Positions 20,560 to 33,640 of a stretch of DNA of 64,000 nt are shown here, piece after piece. The notes beneath the pieces were generated by a model, which saw only the letters and a program-made list of their open reading frames with translations, was not told the origin of the DNA and did not search any database. Every line of letters begins with the position of its first letter. Position 1 is the first letter of the stretch. The position numbers and the translations under genes are program-made. This stretch comes from Blattamonas nauphoetae (Eukaryota > Preaxostyla > Oxymonadida), in contig JARBJD010000100.1 of the NCBI GenBank assembly GCA_033064195.1, positions 62,001 to 126,000 of the forward strand, given 5' to 3'.

Positions 20560-23160
20560 TCACAGCTGCACTTTCGAATCTCGTTTTCGCAGCATCTTAG
20601 GCATCCCGATCGTGCTCCTCGTTGAAAACGGTGTTGGTGGCGGAGGGATGTCTGGCCAGATATGGGTTTCAGCATTTCCTGGATGCTCTGGAGGCAGTTG
20701 AGGCGTTTCAGAGAAATGACGTTCGGGGGAGCTGGAGTTGGTGATTCCGTTGATCAAAAACAGGTTGGGCATGTCTCGTGAAGGGATGTGTTGGAATCCT
20801 GTGAAGACTGACAGTCTGTCGAAGATGAGAGGAACTCTGACTCGCGCTGTGAACGGGATGTGAGTGTTGGGTGACAAGTCTTCGGTGAAGTGGGAGTTGG
20901 AGAGGGGGAAGAAGCAGTACGTGAGATAGAAGAACCCGCTCGCGAAGAGAATCTTCAAGAACACTCGATTCATTAGCTCGTGGGGTCCGCTGAAGACGAT
21001 GAAATCTGGTCTGTCCTCCTCGTTCAGATGGTGCTTCGCGGTGTGGATCTGATCCAACTGTCCATTGCAGTTGCTGTTCCTTCCCGACAGACACGTGTCG
21101 CCATTCCGATTTGGAGCGACTACCACAGCGACAGGTTCAACCGATTTGCACTTCCGAAACTGTCTCGATCCCTCTGCGACGAAGAGAGCGGCACGAGGGA
21201 GGAATCTGTGAAGACGTGGTGATTGAAGCGGAATAGGACGTTCATCACATCTGCTGTTTTTCCCACTATCAGCCTCTTCTCCAAAAGCGGGTCGAGCAGA
21301 GTCTTCACGAAAAAAGTGTTTTGTTTTGGGATGAATCGGTGGAGGAGACACATCGTGACTGCCACAGACATCGCACTTGTGACGATTTCCTTCTTCAGAA
21401 CGGTCATTGTGAGGAGTTCACTTGTGACGAACTCGTTCAATTCCTTGATCGTCTGGCTCAGGTTGCTGCACATGTCGCATCTCTTCAATCAACACCTCCA
21501 CAATCAACTCCATCCTTTCCACCAGATTCGTCTCGGTCAGGAATATTGCCAACGACTTCTGTTCTGTCGTCAGGCCTTCGAGAATGAGCTTGCTTCCCGA
21601 CACGCTGGTCTGGCCCTCGCTCTCGATCCGAAAGAGGGTGGCGTCGTCAATCCAGTTCCAGACATGGAGGATGACAGCCGGGCAGAGAGTCAGCTGCGAC
21701 TGTGGAGTGAGACTCACATCTAACTCCCGCATCACTTGGAGGATGTGAGCTGCGTGGTTCGTTGTCGGCTGCTTGGACGAATCGAAAGGAACCACGAGAA
21801 GGAGCAAGTTGTACAGATCCAGCAGAGGTGGAGAAGGCATAGTGACGTCTCTCAGATCCTCCATCGACGAGGTTGTGATGTTGATGAGCGACAAATCCGC
21901 TCGGCCGAGGATATCCAAGTGTTGCTTGCTCGTCTGTGGGTGATGTTGAGAGGGTGAAGCTCTGTTCGACTGATTGATGTTCAGACAGCGTCTGATGAAA
22001 CAACAGTACCTCAGTTGAGATTTCAGCCAAGCGAGATTGGATGATTTCGTGTGGGTCGTGCGGCATTCCTTTGAGTTGGACTTGCGAAAGATAGTACTGA
22101 AGCAGTCTTGCTTTCGTTGGAAAGGAGCATATCGAATTGAGAGCGGATGTCAGCTCAATCGTGTGGATCTCCTCCTATTTGCAGAACAGCTTCACAAATT
22201 GGGTGAAGTATTGCAGGAACTCCACGCAATCCGCGGCTGACTGCGTGAGCTTCGTCCACATGTTCGGAAGTGTCGTAAACACTGGCTCGAGAACGCGGAG
22301 AGTGGCCCGAGGAAGGCGACTACGCCTTCTCACGACGGGATGAGGTTGACGTCTTCGAGGAGGATGGGTGGTTGTGTGACTTGCGTTTGGCGGGTGACGA
22401 ACCCGTTGACGGAGGACACAGCTTTGAGCATCATAGTGGTCATGTGTGAAGATTGTGAGATTACGATGAGCAAATCAGACACCGTAAAGATTATCTCTGA
22501 GAGATGGAGGAGTTGCTTGAGGAATTAAGACGAATGAGCCAGTACTCCACACGACGCAAGCATCGTCGAAAACTTGCCAGCTTGGCCAGTGACAACGTAA
22601 CCGATGGGAGGCGGGATGGATCACTTTGTCTGCCTTCGATCTTACTTCGTGTGGAGTCGTTGGAGATCTGTTTTCCTGTGCAGACTGGTTGAAGATGCTG
22701 AGGTAGTGGGTGATGGTCTTCTTCACAAATCGCAGCAGCTGGTTCAGATTCTCGGGTGTGGTGGTGATTGTCTGGTTGGCATGGCAGAACGACTGGAGAC
22801 CGTTCAGGGGAGCGTTGGTGGGATGGACGAGCACCTCTTCGCGCTGCTTGATTTACTCGGAGATGTGAAGGATGACACGTCGCACGTCGCCAAGGCACTG
22901 TTTTGCTTCCACAGATTGACAAAGAGCGTGGCGAGGTCAGAGGAGGATGGTGATTGGCAGGTGAGGACGTCACCGTTGGTGGAGTCGTTGCGGTGTGAAG
23001 AGGACCATGTCTGTCATCGTCAGGATGGTAGTATTCCGTTCAATCATCTTTCTTCCTCCCTCTATTGTCTCCAACACCTTCGACTTCGCAAAGGGGATGA
23101 ACGAGTTGATCGCATGTGTCATCCACTTAATGAGCAGGTTCTTGAATTTCAGTATTGACT
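20560..23160 (-). pseudogene. fragmented helical-protein gene inside the giant element
   Basis: The minus strand carries protein-like sequence that changes frame several times. Blocks include MLKAVSSVNGFVTRQTQVTQ near 22430, FTTLPNMWTKLTQSAADCVEF near 22250, EDLRDVTMPSPPLLDLYNLL near 21850, SQTIKELNEFVTSELLTMTV near 21440, and RVFLKILFASGFFYLTYCFF near 20960. The look is of a long alpha-helical protein with a late hydrophobic segment. Some frame changes could be short introns, but TAG and TGA codons within otherwise coding-like stretches favour decay. Probably a host gene carried by the element. Confidence 0.4.
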
Positions 23161-24700
23161 ATTTCATCCATCTCCACTTTGCTGCGTACTTCCAAAAACA
23201 GTTGAGTTGAATATTGCATTCGAAAGAGTAGTGCGAATGTTTGGGAACGATCTGTGTTTAATCAGTTGGCCAGAGGTTTCGAGATCATTGCTTACTACCC
23301 CACTGATTGTTTTAGGGTCTTCATAGCTGTGACTTGGGAAAGTGTGCTTTATTGAACTTCCGGGGATATTAGCGGTGGCTTGGAGAGGATCGCCAGTGTC
23401 TCGTCAGGTACCGTGCTTTGGAGGATGGAAATGGATGCATTCTGTCTTACATCGCATTTTGAATGGGGAATTCAGGCGAGAGAGGAAGAATACTTCCACG
23501 GGAACTCTGAGGAAGGCTGACCCCCAAACGGTCTATAAGACGGGTTTCAATCACGTCTTGTCATATCAGAGAAGTTCCGAAGTAGGAAGAAGGAGGACAT
23601 AAAGAGGAGGAGAGACGGTGTGAGAGACTCCGTAGCATATCCCACGATCTCCATTTCAGACTTGAGAGAGATCACGATATCTACTCCAAATCAATAAGGA
23701 GAAATAGGAAAATACGAGGGAAAAACAAAGGAGAGACAGACTGACATTGCGAATCTTCCATATCTCATTTCTTTCAATCCTTTTCGGATCTTGCTCTGAT
23801 CAAGAAATAAATTCCAGACTAATGAAGAGAAGTAAACGGAAAAGAAGAAAAACAATGGAAACACAAACTGGTATTGTGAGAGTTGCATCTATCAGCTGAG
23901 TTTGTCATCATTGTCAGAGAAGAGAAGAGGAAATGCCGAGTCGCGTCGATCTCCACAAATTTTGTTTCAACGGAGATAAAAATGAGTCAGTACCAGACAA
24001 TAGAAGTATTAGATGGAGGTGTGAATTCAAAAAACGTCATTAGCGATCCTGAAAGAAAATGGAAGACGGAAATAAGTTGAGATGGGAAGAGGATCAGATC
24101 AATAGGACAGGACAGGACAGGACATGTCCGATTTGTCCTGTTTTGAGATAAGGTCAGAAGGTGGATGAACTAATTGAGAGAAAGATACAGTGTGAATATA
24201 AGGTGATTGTCCGATTTTGTCCTACCCTGTCCTCTCTTGGGCCGATCGTCCTATAAACTCCTAATTAGGAGTTAGTAGGACAGAACCACTCCAGCTCGTG
24301 ATTCGCCACCAAACCGGTTTTTACGCATTTTGATTGGCCTGTTAAGCTGTGTCCAGTCGAGGTGGGATTGTCCAGTCCAATGTCCAGTCTCCTATTTGGG
24401 CGATGAGAGATCTGACCCATGATATTGGTTATTTGGCTCCGAACATATTTTCTCCGCAGGGATTGTTAAATGAACGATTTGTCGTTGTGTACATGAAATG
24501 CACCCCAAATAAAACCAATTGAAAGAAAAAGATATTTCAGTTTACAACTTTGCGAGGATCTGTACTGTTGATGTGAGATCTCGTATTCTTGCTGATATCT
24601 TGTTAGTTGGGCCGATATGTTCCTTTCCTCCCATGAATATAAAAACGCCGCTGCAGTTTATTCATTCTTATCTTTGTTGTGAACGACGTGCTGGGCAGCC
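23161..24700. other. AT-rich spacer with GGACA repeats
   Basis: No gene is supported. 24095-24300 contains GGACAGGACAGGACAGGACA followed by inverted GTCCTGT/GTCCTA segments, akin to sequences near 30700, 33470 and 33840. 24345-24390 has GTCCAGTCCAATG repeats shared with 25950-26290. Probably remnants of small inverted-repeat elements. Confidence 0.4.
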
Positions 24701-24844
24701 ACAATCGTAACATGTGCAATGAGGAGTGATGCAGATAACCAACACGGGGAAAGAACTGGAATGAGAGAGAAGAAAATGAATGAGGCATGCGGAATGACAA
24801 ACAAGAGAAATGTGGACATCCGGAGGTGTCAACAACAATCTCGT

Positions 24845-25900
24845 TCAAAAAGACATACTGACCCGACCATCAACCACAGAGGTGAAGAGAATCATCATCG
24901 ACACTGAGTTTCCCGAAGTTAGAAGAGTTGTGCCGCAGTAACCCAACTCCTTGGAGAAATAGTTCGATGAGTCACAGACAGCCTTTTTTGATTCCGCCAA
25001 GACAGTTACGCGGTACTTCTCTGATGAATTGGTTCGAGCACACACAGCGTTGATACTTGTGGAGATGAGGGCTTGGGTGTGGTTGAGAGTGGACCTAAAC
25101 ATGATACCAAGAATCATCACAATTGCTGTGAATATCCGTCAAGGTATCCAGAATACAAATTCTTGCATTTGACTGCAATTCTTTGGAAATATGCGGATGA
25201 TTCCAAACAGGAGCAGAGGCGTGTCCAGAACACAATCAATGGTGATCGAGCAGGTCAGCGCTCACCAATGCGTTTGGACAAATATATCTGGAAGATGAGG
25301 AAAAACATGAAAGAGAACATACTGTAGAGGATGAATCTGTGCATACGAGCAGTAGAGATTCATATTCCAATGAAAAAGAACTCATTCCCCCACATTGTGA
25401 GGAGTCATCATGCAATGAATCTCAGTTGCTATGAGAAGAGAAGAATTGAAAGAATGAGCAGAAGAAGCAAACAAACATTGATTAAGACAACAGGGAAGAT
25501 ATAAATGATCACACAGATCATCCCAACGATTGACATAGCCGCAGAAGCGACCTGAATACAGAGAATATCGGATTCCACATCATAAATTGAAGAAACTCAA
25601 GTAAGTTGATCTCACCAGTGAAAAAGTCACGTATCATCGAGGCAGAACTTTGAGGAAAGGATGCGAAACGAAGGCTGGAACAGAAAGGAATAAAAGAAGA
25701 ATTTAGAATGAGAAATTCACACATTTGAGTTCAAGCATAGAGATTCGATGGTGATATCAATCGTGGGGTGAGAGATGTTGTGTCTGGGGAAGAATGAATG
25801 AATTCTAGATCTGTTGACTTTGCGTCGCGATTTATGACCCCACGGTATTTCAAAACCGAGACGAAGTCGCCTAGTATTCAAAAAAAGTGAGAGAGACATG
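24845..25900 (-). other. putative multi-exon membrane-protein gene (fragment)
   Basis: Several minus-strand coding-like pieces are separated by short intron-like GT..AG segments. A piece near 25545 encodes the hydrophobic VASAAMSIVGMICVIIYIFP. The piece 24880-25120 encodes a segment with spaced Cys residues (AVCARTN, AVCDSSN, GYCGTT) followed by a second hydrophobic stretch. Intron candidates are 25568-25625 and 25461-25507. This suggests a multi-span membrane protein with an extracellular Cys-bearing loop. Exon joins are not certain and a TGA follows one of them, so it may be decayed cargo. Confidence 0.3.
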
Positions 25901-25944
25901 TGAACATCAAACCGTAATTGAGATGAGGATGTAACTCAATCCCT

Positions 25945-26300
25945 TAATAGGTGTCGATTGGACAGTCCATTGGACTGTCCAATTTTGCCGACTCGTCAAA
26001 ACCTCAATAAACGGGATGCACTAATTGTGTAGACTTCAGAAAAAAAATTTCAGCGAAATGTCCAGTCACGTCCAATGACGTCCAATGGTGGGTGGATCAA
26101 GTCGAGATTCACACTTGGCTAAATATGATCAAATTATCTCCATTTCGCTATTTCTTAAGTGATTATTGTCATTTCTTTGTGAAAATGATTGAATGAGTGA
26201 ATTGAGGATGAGAGAAGCAAGTCTAAAAATGAATGTCCAATAGAGGTCGATTGTCCAGTCCAACATTGGCAACGTCCAATCCAATTAACATGCCAACATT
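25945..26300. repeat. small palindromic repeat with GTCCA motifs
   Basis: Opens with a near-perfect hairpin (TTGGACAGTC, 5-base loop, GACTGTCCAA at about 25957-25982). It closes with inverted GTCCAGTCCAAC and GTCCAATCC segments near 26250-26285. Related GTCCAGTCCAATG strings occur at 24350-24380. It looks like a MITE, but I could not define a target duplication. Confidence 0.35.
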
Positions 26301-26689
26301 TTGACGCCCTTCTCGACAATTGTAGATGGGGATTAACAAATCTTGAATGATAAACTCCACTATAGTGTCAGAAAAAGGCAAAGCAAAAATGACACTTTCC
26401 ATTCATCTTTTTGAGACATCCACTGGCATTGTACTGAACAGAATAGAGACAAAGAGTGTTTGACGAGCAGAGAGAAGGTGAATTCAGATGAAATGAACGC
26501 GTGAAAAGCTGGATTTCCGAATCGGACAAGACCTCTGTCCTCTGTCCTCAAGATTTGATATCTTGTCCGTCCGCTTAACATCATAAGTTAACACAAGTGG
26601 GCGAGCGTTCTGAGGCTATTTGGGGTTGGTGTCGAGGAAGGAGAGGGGTGAGTTGTGATTGAGTCAGCGAGATGGTATGGTCGTCCATA

Positions 26690-28300
26690 CTCTCTTCATT
26701 GATATGTGTGAGAATTCTGGGAGCGATTGTGAGTGGATTTAGACCTGATGTCAGTTTCTACAAATATATCTGGTCGATGCAGCCTTGATCTTGCTGACGA
26801 TGATTTTGCTTCACTTTATCCTTCCTTCTCCACTTCGAACTGGTCAATTTCTTCCTTTTCTTCAGTCTTACGTATTGCCTTGACAACCAGCGATTCGATC
26901 CCATCATCCATTGCGGAGAAAACTTCTGCGATGATCCCATCTACCTTTCACCTTGCTTTGGCTTCTACTGCCTCCATATCCAAACGCGTCTCCTCATCGA
27001 TGTTTCTGACATCCATCTCCTTCACCCACTGAACTCCATTCCTTTGATCACCGCCTTATCTGGTTCAGCGATCACCGGATCCTCCAAATCTGTGTTTCCA
27101 GACGCCGATGGGTGGTCATCTGGTGTTCATTCGTTGTCGTTCGTTGGTGCGGTAATGACTATAATTGCGATGGATAGGTCAGGCTCTAGAGTTGTGTCCT
27201 TTGGTAAATCGGTGGAAAGTTTTCGAGTGGGAAGTGCTTCAGCTGACGACTATCTTGAGTGATGGGGAGGATGGTGATCGGTCGTTGGAGCTGTTTTTGG
27301 TGCGATCTGCTCTGTGTCCTGGAAATAAAACCATGAGAATCTGCAAGTTGTTGTGAATGGAGTTGCATGGCGCCCTTTGCGAGCGAAGTATCAATAGAAC
27401 ACGTATATCGAGGTGGAATCGTGAAATGGTCCGCTGGGCATGAGAAAGTCTGAATGGAGAGAAAAAAGATGATGGAAGGATGAGATGATAGAATGAGTGA
27501 ATGTCGATGAAAAATAACTCATAGAGAACCTCTCAGAATGGTGATGACAGGGACAACAAACCTTCAACATGGGCAGCGTGTTTTTTTTTCACTCCAAACA
27601 TGCGACTGCGCGATTTGTTCCTTCTTCTGATTGCCTGGCTTGATCGAATCAAAATCGCACGCCGTGCGCGTCAGACTCATTCTGAATTGCTCTTCATTCT
27701 CTTCCCGAAGCTTCACCAGCGGATCGTTCTGTGTTGTGATCAGATAATTCTTCATCAGAGTGTCGCGAGTGATTCCCTCCTTCGCGGATTTTTCCGCCTT
27801 GTCCATTGCTTCCTTCATCCTATCAATCACTATTTTCCATTGAATTTCTTCGTTAGATTCGTTTTTTGAAGTTTAATTCTCATTCAAATCGGTTCAAAGC
27901 AATTTTGTCTTGTTTTGGTCAGACGTGCGATTTCGAGAATCATGCGTGTCGTTCTCTTCTGCATCGCGAATCATCATTTCGACGATCCAGAGTTCGTCCT
28001 GGGAATGAAGAGAAGAGAGAATTGAGATGAAAGATGAAGAGGAAAAGACGAGGTGAAAAGGAACCGAACGAGAGATGGATGAAAATTTATACCGTGCATT
28101 GCTTCAACATTTTCGTCAACTCCTCATACTTTCCTACCTGGTCTGCAAGTGTCATCTCAAACATATTCGCAATATCTTTCACTTCCTCATTCTTCTTTTG
28201 TGATCCGCTTCGATATGCGCGGAGGATTTGTTGGAAGAACATCAACTGTGGATAGAACCAGATAGGCGTCTGAAATGTGAGAGGGAATGATATTCACAAG
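26690..28300 (-). pseudogene. decayed multi-exon coiled-coil gene
   Basis: Coding-like minus-strand blocks. At 28130-28275 is WFYPQLMFFQQILRAYRSG followed by EEVKDIANMFEMTLADQ. A candidate intron at about 28000-28092 leads to DELWIVEMMIRDAEEND at 27905-27997. At 27564-27850 is RMKEAMDKAEKSAKEGITRD and following. At 26695-27030 is NIDEETRLDMEAVEAKAR followed by DGIIAEVFSAMDDG. In the last block a TGA (26948-26950) and a TAA (26816-26818) interrupt the frame at positions that would be Arg and Gln codons after one C-to-T change. A host gene carried and decaying inside the giant element. Family not recognised. Confidence 0.4.
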
Positions 28301-28605
28301 GAGTGATGACGATAAAATGCACAGAGATTTGAGTGAATCCAAAAAAAGTAAATCAATCATCATAATAGGAAAATGAAGGATCCAAACAAGTTCATTGGGT
28401 AGTTTATGTGAATGTCCATGCGAGAAATGATCATTCGGCGAAGGAGCGAGAATCAATTTGAATCGGTTCGAGAGCGGTTTCGAAGCGCCTATTTAGGCGA
28501 AGTGATCCCACCCAAAAAGTGGTCCCGTGAGGTCAAATCAGTTGGTTTGGATCCCCTGGAAAATGGCAACTAAAACCAAAGAAAGGGCAGATCTGAACTC
28601 CGCTC

Positions 28606-30335
28606 TAGGCTTGTCTGACCGGCCAAAAGTGCCGGTCAGTGTCAGTTCACTTTTTTTCAAAGGGTCCGATCTCACCAGATCAAGAAACATCATATATTCA
28701 TAAGAAACTGGCACGATTGCAGATAATAATGTCACTCTGTTCTTACTGAAATCATGTAACAGTCACTTTTCAATTCTGTCCGCGATCCGTCCCTCTTTCT
28801 TGATTCTGGTGCGCTCGATCACGACTGGGACTAGATTGTGGATTAGAGTGGAAGGATCGGACATGCCTGATGGAAAGACAGTCACTCCGACGGTCTCGTC
28901 CGACGGTCTCGTCCGACGAGTCGTCGTCCTCGTTCGCCGTGTCGATCTCGACGACAAGAAAAGGATGGATCTAACCTCCATGATAGGGATGATCTGACTC
29001 GCTTCAATCCAACACGACAAACAAAGTGGACTCGTTCAGACATGGAGGAGGACGGTCGTCTTTCAGATTAAGCCCAACTCCGTGATGACAAGCAACGTGA
29101 AAAGGAAGAAGAAGGGAAGAAACAAAAGGAAGACGATGAAGTCAACCGAAAACTCGAACAGCAACAACTTGAAGTCAAAATGCGGCGGCAGCTCGAAGAA
29201 GAAGCCAAACGAAAAGAAACCGAAGAGATTCTTGCCAAACTCCAACGTAGAAACGAAGAACTAATGCAAAGTGAAGACGAACTTCGCAGAATGCTGTTGG
29301 AGGATATTAACTGCACAATCACGAACGCATGCTACCGTTTTCTTGACGAGCTGTCGAGTGAGGCATCGCTTTACACATTCAGTCCTTCTCTCTTCGAAAG
29401 AAATCATTGTAGCCGTCACGCACGGATCTGGAAACATGAGTCCAGCATCAGAACCAATTTTGATCCTGCATTCTCCTGCACCAAGACGTGGAGTTGGATG
29501 AAGAGTGAAAAGAACTGGCAGTTTGTTCAGGAGCTGACTCACGCCAATCTATCGTGCCAGATGACATCTTCAACCAGAATCGAACATCATCAACAGGATC
29601 TCCTCGTTCGCCTTCCCAGGACTCTTCTTTGTTCTCTCTCTTTCTCCACTTCATCATTCACCTCCTCTTCCGTCATCGCAAGGACACAATCGCGATCAAC
29701 CGATATTCTGCTCATTACGAAAGAGATGCCGACGGATAAATTGATAAAAGGAACGCAAGGATCATCCAATCCTACGAATTGCACTCCTCGACCAGATCAT
29801 CGTCGATGTGTTCGACTCATCCAAGCAACGACTGTGATTGATTCTTGATATCAACGGGAGAGGAATGGAGAACAGAACATGGGGAAAAGTGAGCTTACAA
29901 CATGTCACGGAAAGGCGCAAGACAGTGGAAGACTACAGTGTACATATCAGGCCAGACATAATGTACATGGACATCTACTTGGTTTCTTATTTCTTTATTA
30001 TCAACGAATATGAGATTTCACTTGTTTTTGACTTTTTCCAATCAGCCTGGAACAATTAATGGGTCGATCAACACTAAAAGTTATCGAACCAAAAGATTCG
30101 GTTATATACAAAAAAAACTACATGAATAGATTGAAATAAGTGATTTGAAACAAAACCAGCTTAGATCCAGAAGAAAAGACTCTGAAAATCATGCAATTGA
30201 GTTTCGGTCAATTTAAATCTGTTCACCTTCGGAGAAACGGTAACTCTCGATAATGGGTTTCAGAATTTCTCCGGTCAGTGACCGTCAGTACTTTTCGGCG
30301 AAAACTGACCGGTCAGTGCCGGTCAGACAAGCCTA
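28606..30335 (+). mobile_element. 1,730-bp hAT-like non-autonomous element, copy 1
   Basis: Termini are inverted repeats beginning TAGGCTTGTCTGACCGGC, bordered by the 8-bp duplication CTCCGCTC (28598-28605 and 30336-30343). Subterminal CCGGTCAGT motifs repeat at both ends. It is nearly identical to the inverted copy at 40609-42337. It carries a piece of a Glu/Gln/Lys-rich coiled-coil gene and no transposase, so it depends on an enzyme encoded elsewhere. Its host here is the left end of the pogo element. Confidence 0.92.
28960..29848 (+). pseudogene. captured coiled-coil gene fragment (copy 1)
   Basis: A forward frame reads DLTRFNPTRQTKWTRSD, a TAA at about 29069, then a long coil (QREKEEEGKKQKEDDEVNRK, and LEEEAKRKETEEILAKL near 29190). 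It ends in a short folded-looking segment near 29330. The TAA sits where Gln would fit the coil. After about 29350 the coding look moves between frames. Both copies of the element share these features, so capture and decay predate the last transposition. No family recognised. Confidence 0.55.
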
Positions 30336-31324
30336 CTCCGCTCTCATTTTTACGTAAAATCAATCCTCATTATTCTGACACTGTCTTTTCAACGAAAAAG
30401 TGAGTGGAATTAAACGAAATGACGTATAAAGGTATGTAAGATAAAAACTGAATCTACTTCATGGACCGTCTTGACTTGGGAGGTGTAGAGAGGTCAATGA
30501 GACCAAAATTCGTGGACTTTGATCGTTTGGTTGGTTTGATGACACCGTTCGCTTGCTTGTTGGTGATTTCAACTTTCTCAAGAATCGTCCTAAATCGGGC
30601 TTGATCCACCACAGGCTTGATGGTAACTCCGAATCGGGAGAGTGTGATCCCTCCAACTTCAAAAGCTCGCTTATTACCATGGGTCGGCATGTCCTCCTCC
30701 AAAAACCCGTGTCCTATGATAGGACACGGGTTTTTGGCGCTTAATTAGGCGATGAGAGGGTTCGGATCAAAAAAGCATATAGATGAAGTGAGACGATGTG
30801 TAGCATATATTTTATGACACAAAATTCAGTTTTACGTTCATTTTTGACGAATCAGTAGCGAAAAGGACGAACCAAGTTCGAACAGGGCAATTTAAAGAAT
30901 GAAGGTCCGATCAACATTCCACTTTCAAAACGTCCTCTCCTGATCACATTTAAAACAAAACAGAGCAACTTGAACGGGATAAATGTGGTTTTATTAAATG
31001 TGAGATCACAGACACACCAGATTAACCGAAGGAGTGTTGTCAACTCTTTGTTCGCTTCTCTGCTGCCACTTCATTCGTGTCACTCTGATTGCATTGGTTG
31101 TCTGTTATATCCCTCGCCGCTTGTCGTGTGGGCACATATTCTTTGTGTGTCAGTTCGTCACCAAAGGCGGGTTCAACTTGTCTCTGTTTCTCAGCTTCTT
31201 CCTTCTCTGAGCGTATTGGTGTGCACGGTGGTGCTGATGTGTGCGACTACGACGAGTGCATTAGGAACAGAAAGAGACACACGACATGACACATTCCGAA
31301 TCACTGTCTGTGGAGGAAGAGGTG

Positions 31325-32330
31325 TTAGAACAAGAATCGCGAGGGGAAATGTTCCTTCTTCCTTTCCTCTGTTGATCTCGGCTGTCCTCGTGCCTGTTTC
31401 GCTCGACGTAGCTTGTCATATCTCTTCTTCTGTTCAATTTGCTGTCGAAGATCTTCCCTGTATTCCAGTGGTTGTCTTTTCCGAATCTCGCTCGACCCTC
31501 CGATCTTTCTTTCTCTTCTTCCTATCTCCTTCACTACCCCTCCCATTTCTTCAACATCCCCTTTCTCGTTCCCCACTTCTTGCTTCTTCCTCTTCAGCTT
31601 GTCTTCAAGTAGCAATCATGTTGTCTTCCCGTTTCGTCCTTTCAGTTGTGCTCCTCCCCATTCTCGTCCCCAAGGGCTGTAATTCAGTGCTACCTCTTCC
31701 TTTTTTCGCTCTGCCTCGCGAATCCGAGCTTCCTCCATTGCTTTCATCCGTTTTCGAGCTGTCGCGTGATCTTGACGCTCATCTCGATATTTTCGTTCTT
31801 CTTCCATTTTCTTCATTCTGGCACTTGGAACATACTCTGTGACGCTTTCTACTGCATCAGCGACAATTCTTCTCTCCTCCATCGGCACAGCGCGTTGTCG
31901 GATGGCAAGTTCCTCTTTGTGAGGTTGCATATCCTGCCGGGGGTTCTGTCAGCATGCACTGCGTTCAGTTTGGATTTTTTTTAAGTGGGAAGATTGTTGA
32001 TGGCGTTTTGATGACCAGAAAGTACATCTTTTGTGAGGACGATCTGACCATTCTCGTCTCTCAATGGTGCTCCTCCTCCGCCTCGCCCGAAATGAAAATA
32101 CACCAAAGTTGGTTGTGGAGAGTGCTCTCGTTTCCGCGGTTCCCGGACTTTCTGCTCTCACTCCCATTTTTCTCGCATTTTGTTTCGAAGTTCAGCTGCG
32201 TCTTCCTCCTTGCTTAAAACGCACGTACTCATGCTGCCATGTAAGTTCTGAATCTGGTCGTCAATGTCTGATGATTCCATCTCGCGCAGGTGAGCTACTG
32301 TCGGTGTTAATCCGCCAGGAAGAAAGTGGC
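31325..32330 (-). pseudogene. captured ciliary-like coiled-coil gene, decayed
   Basis: Minus-strand coding-like blocks lie in changing frames. They are HFLPGGLTPTVAHLREMES near 32330-32270, GGGGAPLRDENGQIVLTKD near 32065, a coil RMKKMEEERKYRDERQDHA near 31815, and PLEYREDLRQQIEQKKRYD near 31465. APLRD..G and YREDL..QI motifs occur in coiled-coil proteins of cilia and centrioles such as the CSPP1/CCDC66 type. That assignment is from memory and tentative. Multiple stops and frame changes show it is a relic inside the transposon. The 290-codon plus-strand frame at 30970-31842 is its antisense. Confidence 0.4.
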
Positions 32331-33439
32331 TCGTGCCAACCTTGGATTTCCGACTCCGAATTGGGCGCTTGAATCATAGCCATCTCCGTCTTGGGTTGAT
32401 GTTGAGAATGCGTTCTTTATTTGTTTGCCGACCGGCCGGGAGGATCCACGTCGGGAACGCATTCATGTCGAATTCGTGGTGCGGATCTGCCTTGCATCCA
32501 TGCTCGGTTTATCTTTCGAACGCACCTTCCGTTTGTCTCTCATCTGTATCTTTCTCTTCTCTCACGCTGTCAGTTCTTATATTTGTTTTTGACACTTCGT
32601 TTTTGCGTTGATCGATTTGTGAGATTCTGGGATGATATCTTGACTATATCTGAAGAGATCTGGACACGCAATGATGGTTGATGTGAATTCAGATGGATGA
32701 ACGAAACTAAAGAACGGGAGAGGTTGATGTTTTGTTGAGATGAGGGGTGGAGATTTATATAGTGATATACATGATTGAACAATGAAATATACATATATTT
32801 CCGCACTTTTGGTTGATTGCTTCGTTTATTTTGCACAAGACTGCGATGCTTGACAAGTTAAAAGGGAAAGACCAGACCAGCATGATGAAGGAGTTTCTAC
32901 AGAACAGTTCCAGTGAATTCAATGACACTGAATGGAGAGAACAAGAAATTGAACAGAAGAACAGTCGATACAATTGATGCGACACGAAGTTCCTGAGTAT
33001 CCGAATGTCAACATGATCAGTTCATTTTTCTTGTCGATCAAGAGTGAACTTTCGAAGACATAGAAGAGAGCGAGATCAAGAGGAGGATAAGAACATGAAG
33101 AAGGCAAACTGGCAGACAGTACTACCGGTGTTTCTCGTGTTCGTCAGTCTCTTACACCAGGTGCTGTGAAAACCAGTTCTATTGGCACTGAAATTAGAGA
33201 AGATGGAAAAAAGGAAAATAAACTACAAAAACAAGCAGACTGGTCGCTTCATTCTCTCAAACTTCACTTCAGTTCGACTATTTCAGATGTCCCCAGGATC
33301 TTGATGTCCAATGTCTATAAAACGAGAGAGAAAGGAATATGAATACAAGAACAAGAAAAGAGCACACAGAGTACCTCTGTCGCTCAGTGTGCTTCGACAA
33401 AAGTGTCATTTGGCTGATTTGAGGGGCTGATGACAAAAA

Positions 33440-33640
33440 TGATGGTTTGATAGGACAGATCGGGCCACCATAGGACACGATAGGACAGGACAGGACAATT
33501 GTCCTCCTTCGATTTTATTGTGAAATAGAGACGCAAATATTGTGAAGGTGTCAAAAAGCCTTCATGTCCTATGGTTTGAGCCCGATTGAGAATTGTCCTA
33601 TCGTGTCCTATGGTGGGCTGATCGAACGCTTTTGGACAAC
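33440..33640. repeat. inverted repeat with CCATAGGACACGATAGGACA arms
   Basis: Arms at about 33468-33498 and 33587-33625 share CCACCATAGGACACGATAGG in opposite orientation, around a spacer of roughly 90 bp. Similar AGGACA-rich strings occur at 24095-24300 and near both ends of the enclosing 3.2-kb element. Probably a small MITE nested in it or part of its subterminal region. Confidence 0.5.

Noticed and set aside
20284-20625. Plus-strand gene opposite the 20.6-23.2 kb relic
   Set aside because: Short, motif-free, and overlapping plus-strand frames there change continuously; the minus strand looks more protein-like.
30970-31842. 290-codon plus-strand protein
   Set aside because: Leu/Ser/Phe-rich antisense of a Glu/Lys/Arg-rich coiled-coil relic on the minus strand.
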